64,000 nt of DNA from Cognatiluteimonas telluris (GCF_011320095.1 NZ_JAANOY010000008.1:1-64000); one strand, 5' to 3'; counted from the first letter of the stretch, positions 10,040 to 19,850 are shown. The notes: generated from the letters alone by a model not told the origin. Translations and numbers: made by a program.

Positions 10040-10753
10040 CTACGCCGGCAAATCGAACAACAGCACGTCCGCGTCCACCCCACCGGACCCCACGAGCCGG
10101 CGCACCCCGGCTTCCCCGGCCAGCCCCACGGCATCGCCCGCCGCGAGCCCGCGTCCATCCAGTTCCACCGCGCCCTGCGCCACCTGCAACCAGTAACGAC
10201 GCGCGGGATCCAGCGGCACGTCCACCGCCGCGCCCGCGGCCAGCAGCGTTCCCTGCAAAAACGCCTGCTGCCGGATCGCGATGCTGCCGTCGCGGCCGTC
10301 CGGGGATGCGAGGGTCGCCCAACGGCCGCGGCGCGCGTCCGGATCGAAGGCGCGTTGCGCGTACGCCGGCGGCGCGTTGACGCGATCGGGCTGGATCCAG
10401 ATCTGCAGGAAGTGCACCGGCTCGCTGTCCGACGCGTTGTATTCGCTGTGGTCGATCCCGTGCCCGGCGCTCATCCACTGCAACTCGCCGGGCTTGAGCA
10501 GCCCCGCTTCCCCCGAAGCACTGTCGCGGTGCGCCAGGCTGCCCGACAGCACGTAGCTGAGGATCTCCATGTTGGCGTGGTGGTGCGGCGGAAAGCCCGC
10601 ACCGGGCGCGACGCGGTCCTCGTTGATCACGCGCAGCGGTCCGAAACCCATCCACTGCGGATCGTGGAAATGGCCGAAGGAAAACGCGTGCCGGCTGTCG
10701 AGCCAGCCCAGTCGTGCGGCGCCGCGGGCGCTGGAGGGACGATCCACGATCAT
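10040..10753 (-). CDS. Pirin family protein (YhhW-like, putative quercetin dioxygenase)
   Basis: 237-residue bicupin. The N-terminal cupin has the metal ligands of YhhW/pirin: PHHHANMEI (about 56-64, two His) and GHGIDHSEYN (about 97-106, His plus Glu). The RHAFSFGHF start motif and the SAGHGIDHSE box are family hallmarks. Some members oxidise quercetin; the physiological role is unclear. It runs in the same direction as the nitroreductase 55 bases upstream, and the pair may be co-transcribed. Confidence 0.9.
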   Translation of the reverse strand: MIVDRPSSARGAARLGWLDSRHAFSFGHFHDPQWMGFGPLRVINEDRVAPGAGFPPHHHANMEILSYVLSGSLAHRDSASGEAGLLKPGELQWMSAGHGIDHSEYNASDSEPVHFLQIWIQPDRVNAPPAYAQRAFDPDARRGRWATLASPDGRDGSIAIRQQAFLQGTLLAAGAAVDVPLDPARRYWLQVAQGAVELDGRGLAAGDAVGLAGEAGVRRLVGSGGVDADVLLFDLPA

Positions 10754-10807
10754 GTCGGACTCGCTGTCGGTCGGAGGCTCATTCGGGCGTGCAGGCCGGG
10801 GCCGCGC

Positions 10808-11413
10808 TCACTCGATGCGGCAGGCTTCGTCGAAGCCCAGCCGCGGCGAGCGCGGGAAGATGCTCGCAGGATCCCCATGCCCCAGGTTGACCAGGAAGTT
10901 GGAGCGGATGCGCGTGCCGGCGAAGAATTCGGCATCGACCTTCGCATTGTCGAAGCCCGACATCGGGCCGCAGTCCAGCCCCAGCGCCCGCGCCGCGAGC
11001 AGCAGGTAGGCGCCCTGCAGGCTGCCGTTGCGCAGCGCGATCGTGGTCAGTTCCGCGTCGGACTTGCCGTCGAACCACGACTTGGCATCCGTATGCGGGA
11101 ACAACACCGGCGTCTTCTCATAGAAGGCCAGGTCGTAGGCGACGATGACCGTGACCGGTGCGGCCATGGTCTTGTCGTGGTTGCCGGCATCCAGTGCCGG
11201 CTCGAGCCGGGCCTTGGCCTCGCGCGAGCGCAGGAAGACGAAGCGCGCCGGACAGGTATTCGCGGTCGTCGGCCCGAACTTCACCAGGTCGTAGAGCTGG
11301 TGCAACAGCGCGTCGCTCACGTCGCCGGAAAACGCATTGTAGGTACGCGCCTGGCGATAGAGCTGGTCCAGCGCGACGTCGGGCAACGGCGGCCGGAAGG
11401 CGGAATCGGGCAT
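10808..11413 (-). CDS. Malonic semialdehyde reductase-like nitroreductase (RutE/HadB type)
   Basis: FMN-dependent nitroreductase-fold protein, 201 residues. Features of the RutE subfamily: the start region [20 protein letters not shown], the [18 protein letters not shown] segment around the FMN phosphate site, and the C-terminal [12 protein letters not shown]. RutE reduces malonic semialdehyde to 3-hydroxypropionate, but no other rut genes are present, so the substrate here is open. The ATG at 11413 is the natural start. Confidence 0.88.
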   Translation of the reverse strand: MPDSAFRPPLPDVALDQLYRQARTYNAFSGDVSDALLHQLYDLVKFGPTTANTCPARFVFLRSREAKARLEPALDAGNHDKTMAAPVTVIVAYDLAFYEKTPVLFPHTDAKSWFDGKSDAELTTIALRNGSLQGAYLLLAARALGLDCGPMSGFDNAKVDAEFFAGTRIRSNFLVNLGHGDPASIFPRSPRLGFDEACRIE

Positions 11414-11507
11414 CGGACATCCTTGCAGCAGGGGCGCGCCACGCCGGCGCGAGGTGCGCAGTGTAGAGTGTCGCGCGTCGAACCTACGTCAGCGCCCGCG
11501 CAACAGC

Positions 11508-12527
11508 ATGGCTGCACGCATGGAACAAGCCGCCAGCGACGCCATGCCGGCAAGCCCAGGCTCCGGCGTGCAGGCGTGGGCGGTCAGCGACGATCGCGCC
11601 GGCAACCTGCGCCAGGCGCAGGCGCTGGCGCAGGCACTCGGCGGCGAGGCCGGCGCCACGTTGCAGTTGCACCCGCGCTGGCCATGGCGCGCGTTCGCTC
11701 CACGTTGCCTGCCCGGCAGCCGGCACGCCTTCGGAATCGGCTTCCACGCTGCGCTGGCATCACCGCCCGCGCTGGTCGTGGGTTGCGGTCGCCAGGCGGC
11801 ATTGGCGACCCGCCTGTTGCGAAGCCACGGTGCGCGCGCGGTGCAGATCCTGGATCCACGCATCGATCCGGCGCACTGGGACGTGGTGGTTGCGCCACAA
11901 CACGATCGCTTGCGCGGCAGCAACGTGCTGTCGACACTCGGCAGCCTGCATCCGGTCGATGACGCCTGGCTGGCGCAGGCGCGCGTCGCGTTCGCCGCGT
12001 TCGCGGCCTTGCCGCGACCACGCACGGTGGTGCTGCTCGGTGGCTCCAGCCGGCACGTGCGCTTCGATCGCACCGACTTCGAAGCCCTCGCCGATACGGT
12101 GGATGCGGTGCGCGCGCGCGAAGGTGGCAGCCTGCTGCTGACGGTGTCGCGGCGCACGCCCGCCGACGTCCTCGCCGCCGTGCGTGCCCGACCCGTCGAT
12201 GCCGCCGGCATGTCGTGGCTCGGTGCGCAGGATGGCCCCAATCCCTATCCCGGCCTGCTGGCCTGGGCCGACCGCATCGTCTGCTCGCCGGATTCGGTCA
12301 ACATGATTTCCGAAGCCTGCGCCACGCAGGCGCCGGTGCATGTGTTCGAACCCGCGCGCGCGCACGGGCGGCTGGCGTCGTTCCTGCAGGCGCTGCTCGC
12401 TTCGGGCCGGATACGCGCGCTCGACGGCATGCTGGCGCCCTTCGATGTGCAGCCCCTGCGCGAGACGGCGCGCATCGCCGCCGAAGTGCGCGCGCGCCTG
12501 GACAGCGACGACGCCCGCCGCGCCTAG
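11508..12527 (+). CDS. ELM1/GtrOC1 family protein
   Basis: About 339 residues from the ATG at 11508 (an alternative is 11520). Related to the DUF1022 family named after plant ELM1 and found in LPS loci of alphaproteobacteria: VWAVSDDRAGNLRQAQALAQ at the N-terminus, VVGCGRQAALATRLLR in the middle, VVLLGGSSRHVRFD and VCSPDSVNMISEACATQAPV at the C-terminus. The fold resembles GT-B glycosyltransferases, and the last motif resembles a nucleotide-sugar site. Substrate unknown. It converges on glnE with a 33-base gap. Confidence 0.82.
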   Translation: MAARMEQAASDAMPASPGSGVQAWAVSDDRAGNLRQAQALAQALGGEAGATLQLHPRWPWRAFAPRCLPGSRHAFGIGFHAALASPPALVVGCGRQAALATRLLRSHGARAVQILDPRIDPAHWDVVVAPQHDRLRGSNVLSTLGSLHPVDDAWLAQARVAFAAFAALPRPRTVVLLGGSSRHVRFDRTDFEALADTVDAVRAREGGSLLLTVSRRTPADVLAAVRARPVDAAGMSWLGAQDGPNPYPGLLAWADRIVCSPDSVNMISEACATQAPVHVFEPARAHGRLASFLQALLASGRIRALDGMLAPFDVQPLRETARIAAEVRARLDSDDARRA

Positions 12528-12560
12528 CTCGCGCGCAATGGCGCGCGCGGCGCCGGCAAC

Positions 12561-15374
12561 TCAATCGAAGGCGAGGCCGGCTTCGGCGCAGGCGGCGCGG
12601 ATCGCGGCACGCGCACGGGCCACCGGAGCGGTTTCCGGTGCGATCCGCGGCCGCCGGTCCAGCGTGCAGCGCAGTCCGGCATCGAGCAGCACGGCATGCG
12701 CGTCGTACAGCGCCTCCCTGTTCCCCAGCCGATCGCCCAGCGCCGACAGCAGCGCCGGCGTCGCGCGCGGCTCCAGCAAGGCCGGCGATGCCTGCGCATC
12801 GCGCAGGACCAGGTACTGCAGCAGGAACTCTAGATCGACCAGTCCGCCTTCGCCCTGCTTGAGATCGAAGCCGGCCGGGCCGCTGCGATCGAGTTCGGTG
12901 CGCATCCTGCGGCGCATCGCCACCACGTCGGCGCGCAGGGTCGCGGCGTCGCGCGCCCGCCCGAGGGTGTCGCGGCGGACCTGCTCGAACGCATCGCACA
13001 GCGCGGGGTCGCCGGCGACGCAGCGCGCGCGCACCATCGCCTGGTGTTCCCAGGTCCAGGCCCGCTCACGCTGGTACTCGGCATAACCGGCCAGTGACGA
13101 CACCAGCAGGCCCTTGGCGCCATCCGGACGCAGGCGCACGTCGACGTCGTACAGCCGGCCGGCGCCCGTGACCGCGCCCAGCAGCGAGACGATCTTCTGC
13201 GCCAGGCGCGCGAACCAGCGCGAGGCATCCAGCGCGCGCGTGCCGTCGGACTGCGCCTCGGCCACCGCGTCGTACAGGAAGACGACATCCAGGTCCGAAC
13301 CGAATCCCAGCTCCTCGCCGCCGAGGCTGCCGTAGCCGAGGATCGCGAAGCGCGCGCCGGCGATGCGGCCGTGCGCGGACGCGACTTCGCGCTGCGCCAG
13401 CGCCAGCACCACCGCCAGCACCGCGTCGGCCAGCCACGCCAGTTGCCGCGCACTGTCCCCCGCCGGCTGGCGCGCATCGAGCGTCGCCAGCGCGATCCGG
13501 AAGCTCAGCGCCTGCCGGGTTTCGCCCAGGGCCTGCAACGCGGCTTCGGTGTCGTCGATGCCCAGCGCAAGCGCGCAGGCGGCAACCATGTCCGCCCGCG
13601 TCGGCAGCGGTCCGGCCACGCGCACGTCGAGCAACTCGTCCAGCAGCAGCGGATACGTCGCCAGCCGCTCGCCGAGCAGTGCGCTGCGCGCGACCACGTC
13701 GACCAGGCGCTGCAGCGCCGCCGGCTGCTCGTCGAGCAGGGCCAGGTAGCTCGCACGGCGCAGGATGTTGTGCAGCAGCGGCAACAGCCGTCGCAGGACG
13801 GCATCGGGCCGCGGCGATGCCGAGGCGGCTTCGAGCAGCGCCGGCAACACCCGATCCAGTCGCGAGCGCGCCGCGTCGGACAAGGCACGCAAGGCCGGTG
13901 CGCGGGCGAAATCGCGCAGGCTCGCATCGGCGGTAACGGCATCGGCGAAGCCAGCCTCCACCAGCGCGACGGGCGGTCCTTCGGCGCGCGTGTCCACCGC
14001 TTCGGGCAGCGCGCGCCAGTAGGCCGAAAGCGCGCCGGCCTGCACGCGACGCCCGCGCGGCGCCAGCAACGCTTCGAATTCCGACGACACCCGCGCCCGC
14101 TGCGCGTCGAGTGCGTCGCGCAATGCATTCCAGCCGTCGAAGCCCAGCGAGGCGGCGATGCGCGCCCTGTCATCGATGTTGGCCGGCAGCGCGTGGGTCT
14201 GCGCGTCATGCAGCATCTGCAGGCGGTTTTCGAGCCGGCGCAGGAAGCGGTAGGCCGTGCGCAGCGCGTCCGCCGTGCCGGCTTCGACATGCCCGGCCAC
14301 CACCAGCGCCTGCAACGCTGGCAACAGTCGCCGCTCGCGCAGCTCCGGCTCGCGCCCGCCGCGGATCAGCTGCAGCGCCTGCACCAGGAATTCGATTTCG
14401 CGGATGCCACCGGGGCCGCGCTTGATGTCGTCGGCCAGTTCCTTGCGCGCGACTTCCGCCGCGATCGCCGCCTTCATCTCGCGCAGGCCATCGAGCGCGC
14501 CGTAGTCGAGGTAACGCCGGTAGACGAAGGGGCGCAGGCTGGCGAGGAAGCGCTCGCCCGCCGCGATGTCGCCCGCGACCGGCCGCGCCTTCTGCCACGC
14601 GTACCGCTCCCAGTCGCGGCCTTCGCGCTGGAAGTACTGCTCCATCGAGGCGAACGACAGCGCGATGCGCCCGGCATTGCCGAACGGCCGCAACCGCAGG
14701 TCGACGCGATGGCTGAAGCCTTCGGCCGTGACTTCGTCCAGCAGTTTCGCCAGTTGCTGACCGAGCCGCGCGAAATAGTCCTCCGCCGCCAGCACACGCG
14801 CGCCATCGGAACTCCCGTCGGCTTCGTACGCATAGACCAGGTCGACATCCGAGGAGAAATTCAGCTCGCCCCCGCCGAGCTTGCCCAGGCCGAACACCAC
14901 CAGCCGTTGCGGCTGCCCATCGGCATCGCGCACCTGCCCGAAGCGCTGCGCGAAGTCGACTTCGAGCGCGGCCAGCGCCAGCTGCAGGCAGCGTTCGGCC
15001 AGCACCGTGCTGCCGGCAAGCGTGGCATCGACATCGTCCAGGCCCAGCACGTCGCGCCAGACCAGCCGGGTCGAGGATGCGAGCCGATGGCGCCGCAGCA
15101 ACACGCCCCAGTGCTCGCGGTTGTCGGCGGCCAGCACGGGCGGCGCGATCTCCGCGTGGCTGTCATGCAACAACGTCGGCAGCAACGCCGGCTGGCGCAG
15201 CAGGGTTTCGATCGCGAAGTCACTGGCCAGCGCGATGGAACCGACGCAGGCGACGGCCGCGGGATCGTCGAGCACAGCGCCCGCGCTCGCCGGCAATGCG
15301 CGCAGTCGCGCCAAGGCGCGTTCGACGACGGCAGCGACGACGTCTTCAACCACCGGTTCGCGCGCAGGGCTCAT
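12561..15374 (-). CDS. glnE: Bifunctional glutamine synthetase adenylyltransferase/deadenylase
   Basis: Regulates glutamine synthetase by adding or removing AMP in response to PII. 937 residues from the ATG at 15374 (MSPAREPVV), the usual size. Two nucleotidyltransferase cores are visible: [20 protein letters not shown] (N-terminal deadenylase half, about residue 165) and [20 protein letters not shown] (C-terminal adenylylase half, about residue 680), each with G-x-G-S/K-L-G-G-x-E-L and two Asp ligands. Transcribed alone, convergent with the ELM1-like gene. Confidence 0.96.
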   Translation of the reverse strand: MSPAREPVVEDVVAAVVERALARLRALPASAGAVLDDPAAVACVGSIALASDFAIETLLRQPALLPTLLHDSHAEIAPPVLAADNREHWGVLLRRHRLASSTRLVWRDVLGLDDVDATLAGSTVLAERCLQLALAALEVDFAQRFGQVRDADGQPQRLVVFGLGKLGGGELNFSSDVDLVYAYEADGSSDGARVLAAEDYFARLGQQLAKLLDEVTAEGFSHRVDLRLRPFGNAGRIALSFASMEQYFQREGRDWERYAWQKARPVAGDIAAGERFLASLRPFVYRRYLDYGALDGLREMKAAIAAEVARKELADDIKRGPGGIREIEFLVQALQLIRGGREPELRERRLLPALQALVVAGHVEAGTADALRTAYRFLRRLENRLQMLHDAQTHALPANIDDRARIAASLGFDGWNALRDALDAQRARVSSEFEALLAPRGRRVQAGALSAYWRALPEAVDTRAEGPPVALVEAGFADAVTADASLRDFARAPALRALSDAARSRLDRVLPALLEAASASPRPDAVLRRLLPLLHNILRRASYLALLDEQPAALQRLVDVVARSALLGERLATYPLLLDELLDVRVAGPLPTRADMVAACALALGIDDTEAALQALGETRQALSFRIALATLDARQPAGDSARQLAWLADAVLAVVLALAQREVASAHGRIAGARFAILGYGSLGGEELGFGSDLDVVFLYDAVAEAQSDGTRALDASRWFARLAQKIVSLLGAVTGAGRLYDVDVRLRPDGAKGLLVSSLAGYAEYQRERAWTWEHQAMVRARCVAGDPALCDAFEQVRRDTLGRARDAATLRADVVAMRRRMRTELDRSGPAGFDLKQGEGGLVDLEFLLQYLVLRDAQASPALLEPRATPALLSALGDRLGNREALYDAHAVLLDAGLRCTLDRRPRIAPETAPVARARAAIRAACAEAGLAFD

Positions 15375-15404
15375 CGCCGGATTCTGGCACGGCGCCGCGC
15401 GCAC

Positions 15405-15434
15405 CAAAAAAACGGCCGCCCGAAGGCGGCCGTC
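15405..15434 (-). terminator. Rho-independent terminator after the subtilisin remnant
   Basis: Read on the minus strand: ACGGCCGCC, loop TTCG, GGCGGCCGT, then seven T. It lies 19 bases past the stop of the decayed S8 protease and 30 bases before the glnE start, insulating glnE. Confidence 0.85.
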
Positions 15435-15452
15435 GATTGCATTGCGCCTGGC

Positions 15453-15735
15453 TCAGAGCGCCACGGCGCGCGCGGCGTTGACCCGACCGCCGCCATACAT
15501 CGCATCGTTGCCCGGCTTGCCGAGGTCATCCGCGCTGGCGCGCAGGATCCGCTCGACTTCGGACGGGGCGATGTGCCCGCCATGCTTGCAGACAATCAGC
15601 GCGGCGAGCCGGCCACGTGCGGGGCCGCCATGCTCGTGCCCGCGGCAAAGCTGCAGGACGATCCACCGCTGGCCGAATACCGACCCGGTGCGATCACCAG
15701 ATCGAAGAGCCAGCATGGGCGGAGGCCGCCGTCGC
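15453..15735 (-). pseudogene. Truncated, frameshifted subtilisin-like serine protease (S8) remnant
   Basis: Two minus-strand frames together give the C-terminus of a subtilase. About 15606-15735 encodes GGLRPCWLFDLVIAPG then SFAAGTSMAAPHVAG, which holds the catalytic Ser box. A one-base deletion near 15605 then shifts frame, and the continuation LAALIVCKHGGHIAPSEVER and GKPGNDAMYGGGRVNAARAV ends at the stop 15453-15455. The catalytic Asp and His regions are absent: sequence upstream of 15735 is not protease, and a terminator for the next gene follows. A terminator remains at its 3' end. This is a dead gene fragment, about 90 codons long. Confidence 0.8.
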
Positions 15736-15753
15736 CCCCATTCATCCAGGCAT

Positions 15754-15789
15754 TAAAAAAGCCCGCATCGGCGGACCGATGACGGGCTT
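15754..15789 (-). terminator. Rho-independent terminator of the PYROXD2-like gene
   Basis: On the minus strand the stem AAGCCCGTCATCGG/CCGATGCGGGCTT (one-base bulge) is followed by TTTTTT at 15755-15760. It lies 112 bases beyond the stop of the oxidoreductase at 15902 and marks the upstream limit of the subtilisin remnant. The bases from 15790 to 15901 show nothing recognisable. Confidence 0.75.
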
Positions 15790-15901
15790 CTGCTCCCTCC
15801 CCCACGTCGGGTGCGATTCCATCGTGAAGGAAACGTTATTCCCGATGCACGCTGCACCGCAGCACGGCCCTGATCGATTCATAAAAGGCCGCCGCTGGTT
15901 C

Positions 15902-17548
15902 TCAGTCGGGACGCGGCTTGCGCCCCAGGTCGCGCAGGATCTCGCGCGCGGCATTGCGGCCCGGCAAGCCAGTGACACCCCCTCCGGGGTGCGTGCCCGC
16001 GCCGCACAGGTACAACTGCTGCAGTGCGCCGCGATAGTTGCCCTGGCCCAGCAGCGGGCGCGCGCTGAACAGCTGGTCCAGGCCGAGCGAGCCGTGGAAG
16101 ATGTCGCCGCCCACGAGGCCGTATTCGCGTTCCAGGTCCAGCGGCGACAGCGCCTTGTAACCGATCACGCTGCGGCGGAAGTTCGGCGCGTAGGCATCGA
16201 CGGTGTCGATCATCAGCCGCGCCACGGTATCGCGATGCGCGTCCCAGCCGCCGTCGACGTCCGGATGCACGTGCTGGCAGAACAGGCTCGCCACGTGCTG
16301 CCCGGCCGGTGCGAGGCGGCTGTCGACCAGCGTGTCGTCCAACGTCGAGGAAATCACCAGCTCGACGATCGGCGCGCGCGACCAGCCGCCGTTGTACTGC
16401 TTTGACTTCGCATCGAAATAGGCCTGCTCGAAATACTGCAGCGACGGCCCGACCAGGATCCCCGACTGGTGGTGCGGCTGCAGCCGGGTGCCGGGCGCGG
16501 CGGCGAAGTCGGGCAACTCCGACAGCGCCACGTTCATCCGGAAGGTGCCCGAGCCGCAGCGATAGCGATCCATGCGCTGCGCGACATCGGCCTCGAGGTC
16601 GCCGCGTGCGACCAGGCGCTGGTAGAGCAGCTTGGGATTGACGTTGGAGACGATGGTTTTCGCCCGCAACTCGCGGCCATCGGCCAGGCGCACGCCGACC
16701 GCCTTGCCGGCCTTGCCTGCGCCGTGCTCGACCAGCACCCGCTCCACCGCCGCGCCGGTGTCGACGACCACCCCGCGCGCGGCGCATTCGGCGGCGATTG
16801 CCTGCGTGATCGCGCCCATGCCGCCGATCGCATGGCCCCAGACACCGGACTTGCCGTTGACCTCGCCGAAGACGTGGTGCAGCAGCACGTACGCCGACCC
16901 CGGCGTATAGGGACTGGCGAAATTGCCGACCACCGAGTCCCAGCCGAGCGCCGCCTTGAGCGGTTCGGATTCGAACCACGCATCGAGCAGTTCGCCCGCG
17001 GACTTGGTGAACAGGTCGAGCAGGTCGCGCCGGCCGCGCATGTCCAGGTGCTTGAGCTGCTTGCCGACGCCGAGCGCGCCGATCCAGTCGGCGAGCACGA
17101 ACCCCTCGCTCACGTTCGGCGGCGTGCGCACCATCAACTCGCGCAGGACCGCGACCACGCGATCGAGCATCGCGTAATACTCCGGCAGGCGCGCGGCGTC
17201 GCGCGTGGACCACTTCGCCACTTCGGACTGGGTGTCGGGCCCGCCCAGGCGGAAGCAACGGCCGTCGGGCAGCGGCAGGAAGTTGGCGTAGGGCCGTTCG
17301 ACCACGCGCAATCCATGCTGGTGCAGGCGCAGGTCGGCGATGACTTTGGGGTTGAGCAGGCTGACGGTGTAGCTGGCGGTGGAATTGCGGAAGCCCGGGA
17401 CGAATTCCTCGGTGACCGCTGCGCCGCCGACGATGCCGCGACGCTCGAGCACGCGCACCTTGAGCCCGGCGCCTGCCAGGTAGGCCGCGCAGACCAGGCC
17501 GTTGTGGCCGCCGCCGATGATCAGCACGTCGCTGGTGTCGCTGCCCAT
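15902..17548 (-). CDS. PYROXD2/phytoene desaturase-like FAD-dependent oxidoreductase
   Basis: 548 residues from the ATG at 17548 (MGSDTSDVLIIGGGHNGLVC). The Rossmann FAD motif is IIGGGHNGLVCAAYL...E, and a C-terminal box (about CGAGTHPGGGVTGLPGRNAAREIL) closes the FAD site as in carotenoid desaturases. The GGH rather than GAG/GGG and the STASYTVSLLNP segment place it with PYROXD2-type proteins, not CrtI proper. Substrate unknown. It stands alone, divergent from the tlpA-like gene, with its own terminator. Confidence 0.85.
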   Translation of the reverse strand: MGSDTSDVLIIGGGHNGLVCAAYLAGAGLKVRVLERRGIVGGAAVTEEFVPGFRNSTASYTVSLLNPKVIADLRLHQHGLRVVERPYANFLPLPDGRCFRLGGPDTQSEVAKWSTRDAARLPEYYAMLDRVVAVLRELMVRTPPNVSEGFVLADWIGALGVGKQLKHLDMRGRRDLLDLFTKSAGELLDAWFESEPLKAALGWDSVVGNFASPYTPGSAYVLLHHVFGEVNGKSGVWGHAIGGMGAITQAIAAECAARGVVVDTGAAVERVLVEHGAGKAGKAVGVRLADGRELRAKTIVSNVNPKLLYQRLVARGDLEADVAQRMDRYRCGSGTFRMNVALSELPDFAAAPGTRLQPHHQSGILVGPSLQYFEQAYFDAKSKQYNGGWSRAPIVELVISSTLDDTLVDSRLAPAGQHVASLFCQHVHPDVDGGWDAHRDTVARLMIDTVDAYAPNFRRSVIGYKALSPLDLEREYGLVGGDIFHGSLGLDQLFSARPLLGQGNYRGALQQLYLCGAGTHPGGGVTGLPGRNAAREILRDLGRKPRPD

Positions 17549-17606
17549 GGGCGCTCGTCTCCTGGATGAACACGCAGGATAGCGAGCGGCCCGCGAGCGC
17601 GCCAAA

Positions 17607-17638
17607 TTGACGGTGCCCGACGGTCGCCCCGCTATCAT
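17607..17638 (+). promoter_or_regulatory. Weak candidate promoter for the TlpA-like gene
   Basis: TTGACG at 17607-17612 and TATCAT at 17633-17638, 27 bases before the ATG. The 20-base spacer is longer than the sigma-70 optimum, so either box may be fortuitous. The string GCTATCATCG also precedes the lipoprotein gene at 56787 at the same distance from its start. Confidence 0.3.
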
Positions 17639-17664
17639 CGAGCGTCCGTTCCGCGAGGCCTGCC

Positions 17665-18210
17665 ATGCGACTGTTGGCATTTGCGCTGTTGCTGCTGTCC
17701 TGCGCGCTGCCAGGCGCTGCCGCTGCGCGCGGCCTGGCGGTCGGCCAGCCGGCGCCGGCGATCGAGGCCACGCTGCTCGACGGCCGCCATTTCTCGCTGG
17801 CCGATGCGCGCGGAAAGGTGGTCGTGGTCAACGTCTGGGCCACGTGGTGCGGGCCGTGCCGGGCGGAGATGCCGGCGTTGCAGGCGTTCTACACCGCGCA
17901 TGCGGGCGACGGCCTGGTCGTGCTTGCGATCAGTGCCGACGATCCGGATGACATCGACAAGGTGCGCGCGGTGATGCGCGACTTCAGTTATCCGGCGGCG
18001 ATGGCGGACGCGACCAGGTTCGCGGGCTACGGGCGCCTGTGGCGGGTGCCGTTGACGTTCGTGGTCGATCGCGACGGCGTGTTGCGGCGCGACGGTTTCA
18101 AGGCCGCGCCGACCATCGACGCGGCGGTACTGGAACGCGATGTGCTGCCGTGGTTGCAGGCGGGCGCGCCTACGGCGGCGACGCCTTCGCCGGGGACGGC
18201 CGCGCACTGA
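17665..18210 (+). CDS. TlpA-like thioredoxin-fold protein, periplasmic
   Basis: 181 residues. A signal peptide (about 1-20, ending PGAAAA) precedes a TlpA/ResA-type domain: redox motif WATWCGPCRAEMPAL (about 58-72) and the cis-proline loop RVPLTFVVDRDG (about 128-139). It would act as a periplasmic dithiol-disulfide reductant, for example in cytochrome c maturation or protein repair; no partner gene is adjacent. The C-terminal ~15 residues are Ala/Pro/Thr-rich. Confidence 0.9.
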   Translation: MRLLAFALLLLSCALPGAAAARGLAVGQPAPAIEATLLDGRHFSLADARGKVVVVNVWATWCGPCRAEMPALQAFYTAHAGDGLVVLAISADDPDDIDKVRAVMRDFSYPAAMADATRFAGYGRLWRVPLTFVVDRDGVLRRDGFKAAPTIDAAVLERDVLPWLQAGAPTAATPSPGTAAH

Positions 18211-18288
18211 GTGCGGCACGGCTCGAAGGGCGACCGTTCGTGGAAGATGCATCGGCCCGGGCGCGCGACACCATGCGGTGCCGAAAAG

Positions 18289-18366
18289 CTCGCGACTGAA
18301 GCCGCTCCTACGGGCGGGCGTCTACATCCCAGTGGCCGTAGCCCGCGTAAGCGCAGCGCACCCGGG
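18289..18366. repeat. Two dispersed repeat units after the TlpA-like gene
   Basis: CTCGCGACTGAAGCCGCTCC followed by TAC (18289-18311) is a reversed copy of the GTAGGAGCGGCTTCAGCCG family seen at 5054-5131. GTAGCCCGCGTAAGCGCAGC followed by GCACCCGGG (18338-18366) belongs to the family seen as an inverted pair at 24352-24445. They lie in the 199-base gap between two convergent genes; no gene is present there. Confidence 0.75.
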
Positions 18367-18409
18367 GCCACGACTTGAATCCACCAGCCACATGCACGCG
18401 GTCGGCGAC

Positions 18410-19360
18410 TCAGAACGCGTAGTGCAGCCCCAATGACGCGGTCCAGTGCGGCGCCAGCTGGAAGCCGTTGACGCGCTGGTACAGCGGCACCTGCACGAAC
18501 CCGTAGGCATGCAGGCGACGGCTGACCTCGACGCTGATGCCGGGACTGAGGTCGAGCAGCGTGCCGCCGCTGTTTTCGACATCGGCCTGCGCGCCGCTGT
18601 CGCGCCGTTGCGCGCGCAGGTTGAGCTGCAATTGCGGCGTCACCCGCGGATGGGCCATGTAGCGCACTCCCGCGTTGAGGTTGATCGACGCGCCGGTGCG
18701 GTAATCGTCGCGCGAATCCAGCGCGACCTGCAGTTGTCCCTGGCCGAACCAGTCGAAATCCTGGTTGATCGTGCCGAACCGATACCCGCCCAGCAGCAGG
18801 TCGGTGGTGCCCGAGCCCGGCTGCAGGCCGCGATCGAGCCGTTCGCCGGCCTCGCTGCCGCTGGCGAAGCGCACGTCGTGGCTTCCGGTCGGCAACTTCA
18901 GGCCGAACTGGATGCCGGCGTCGTGCTGCGCGGTGAATCCCTGGTAGCGCGCCAGCACGCGCACGTCGCCGATGCTGCTCGAATGCGACGACGACGGCGT
19001 GGCCTCGCCCTGCGGGTATGTCGTATGCGATCGGTTGGCATACGGCAGTTGCAGGTTGATGCCCCAGTCGGCATTGGGGCTGTAGTCCAATCCGAGCGTC
19101 GTGTAGCGGTTGATCGTGTCGTCCTCGATCTCGCGCGACTGCGGCAGGGTGATCGAATCGCGGTCCACGGCGTCGGTGCCACTGCGCAGCTGCGACTGGT
19201 CGATGAAGTCATGGCGCAGGTCGATGCGGAAACCCGATTCGGTGGCGAAGCCCTGGCTGTCCCAGTCCGAGCTGAGCGTGCAGCCGCAGCTGGAGCAGGC
19301 CTGGGCGGCCGAAGGCAGGAAAATGACGCCGAAGACGGCGCCGCTCAGAAGTCGTCGCAT
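18410..19360 (-). CDS. Outer-membrane beta-barrel protein with N-terminal ACSSCGC motif
   Basis: 316 residues from the internal ATG at about 19360. The signal peptide (MRRLLSGAVFGVIFLPSAAQ) is followed directly by ACSSCGCTLSSDWDSQG, then alternating amphipathic strands with a C-terminal Phe (GLHYAF), the hallmark of outer-membrane barrels. The sequence resembles an uncharacterised porin-like family that always starts with this Cys cluster; the cluster could bind metal at the periplasmic mouth. A DUF2946 gene lies 100 bases upstream on the same strand, which suggests a metal-related pair. Function unproven. Confidence 0.78.
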   Translation of the reverse strand: MRRLLSGAVFGVIFLPSAAQACSSCGCTLSSDWDSQGFATESGFRIDLRHDFIDQSQLRSGTDAVDRDSITLPQSREIEDDTINRYTTLGLDYSPNADWGINLQLPYANRSHTTYPQGEATPSSSHSSSIGDVRVLARYQGFTAQHDAGIQFGLKLPTGSHDVRFASGSEAGERLDRGLQPGSGTTDLLLGGYRFGTINQDFDWFGQGQLQVALDSRDDYRTGASINLNAGVRYMAHPRVTPQLQLNLRAQRRDSGAQADVENSGGTLLDLSPGISVEVSRRLHAYGFVQVPLYQRVNGFQLAPHWTASLGLHYAF

Positions 19361-19460
19361 GTGGGCAATTCCAGAAGGGGCCCATCCATCCTCCGCGCCG
19401 TGGCGGAAACAGACAGCCCGTGATGTCGAAAGCGCGGCGGATGCGCCTGTGCTTGCCGGT

Positions 19461-19850
19461 TCAGGCCACCGCCGGTGGCCCGCGCGCGCCGAGACCGGGG
19501 GTGGTTGCACGGGCGGGCGGCGGGGTGGCCAGGGCCGCGGGTACCGGTCGGACCGGAGTTACGGCAACGACCGCCAGCGCCAGGCATGCCGTCGGCACGG
19601 CCTCCACCAGCAGCGCGCAGTAGACGCAGTCCAGCCCGTGCGCGTGCGGCGGCGGCATGGGCACGGGCGTGCCGGTCGTCGATGCCGGCGGCGCATGCCG
19701 ATGGGCCATGGCCATGGCCACGGGCTGCGGTGAGTGGAGATGCGGATGCGCCGGCAGCGCCAACCGCCCGAGCGTGGGCAGCGTGGTGAGCAGCAGCGCG
19801 GCGGCCAGCGCCAGTCGCGACAGCATCCGGTGGAACACGATTCGACGCAT
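19461..19850 (-). CDS. DUF2946-like protein
   Basis: 129 residues from the ATG at about 19850 (MRRIVFHRMLSRLALAAALL). One N-terminal hydrophobic segment is followed by a His-rich stretch (HPHLHSPQP, AMAHRHAPP, PPPHAHG) and the DUF2946 box HGLDCVYCALLVEAVP. The box has a CxxC pair and is followed by a second hydrophobic segment. Proteins of this family often stand next to copper-uptake receptors. Here the neighbour is a Cys-rich outer-membrane barrel. The clustered His and Cys suggest metal binding; that is inference. Confidence 0.72.
   Translation of the reverse strand: MRRIVFHRMLSRLALAAALLLTTLPTLGRLALPAHPHLHSPQPVAMAMAHRHAPPASTTGTPVPMPPPHAHGLDCVYCALLVEAVPTACLALAVVAVTPVRPVPAALATPPPARATTPGLGARGPPAVA

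Noticed and set aside
16960..16990. tRNA-like GGTTCGGATTCGAACC string
   Set aside because: It lies within the coding sequence of the oxidoreductase, and no acceptor or anticodon stems could be drawn around it.
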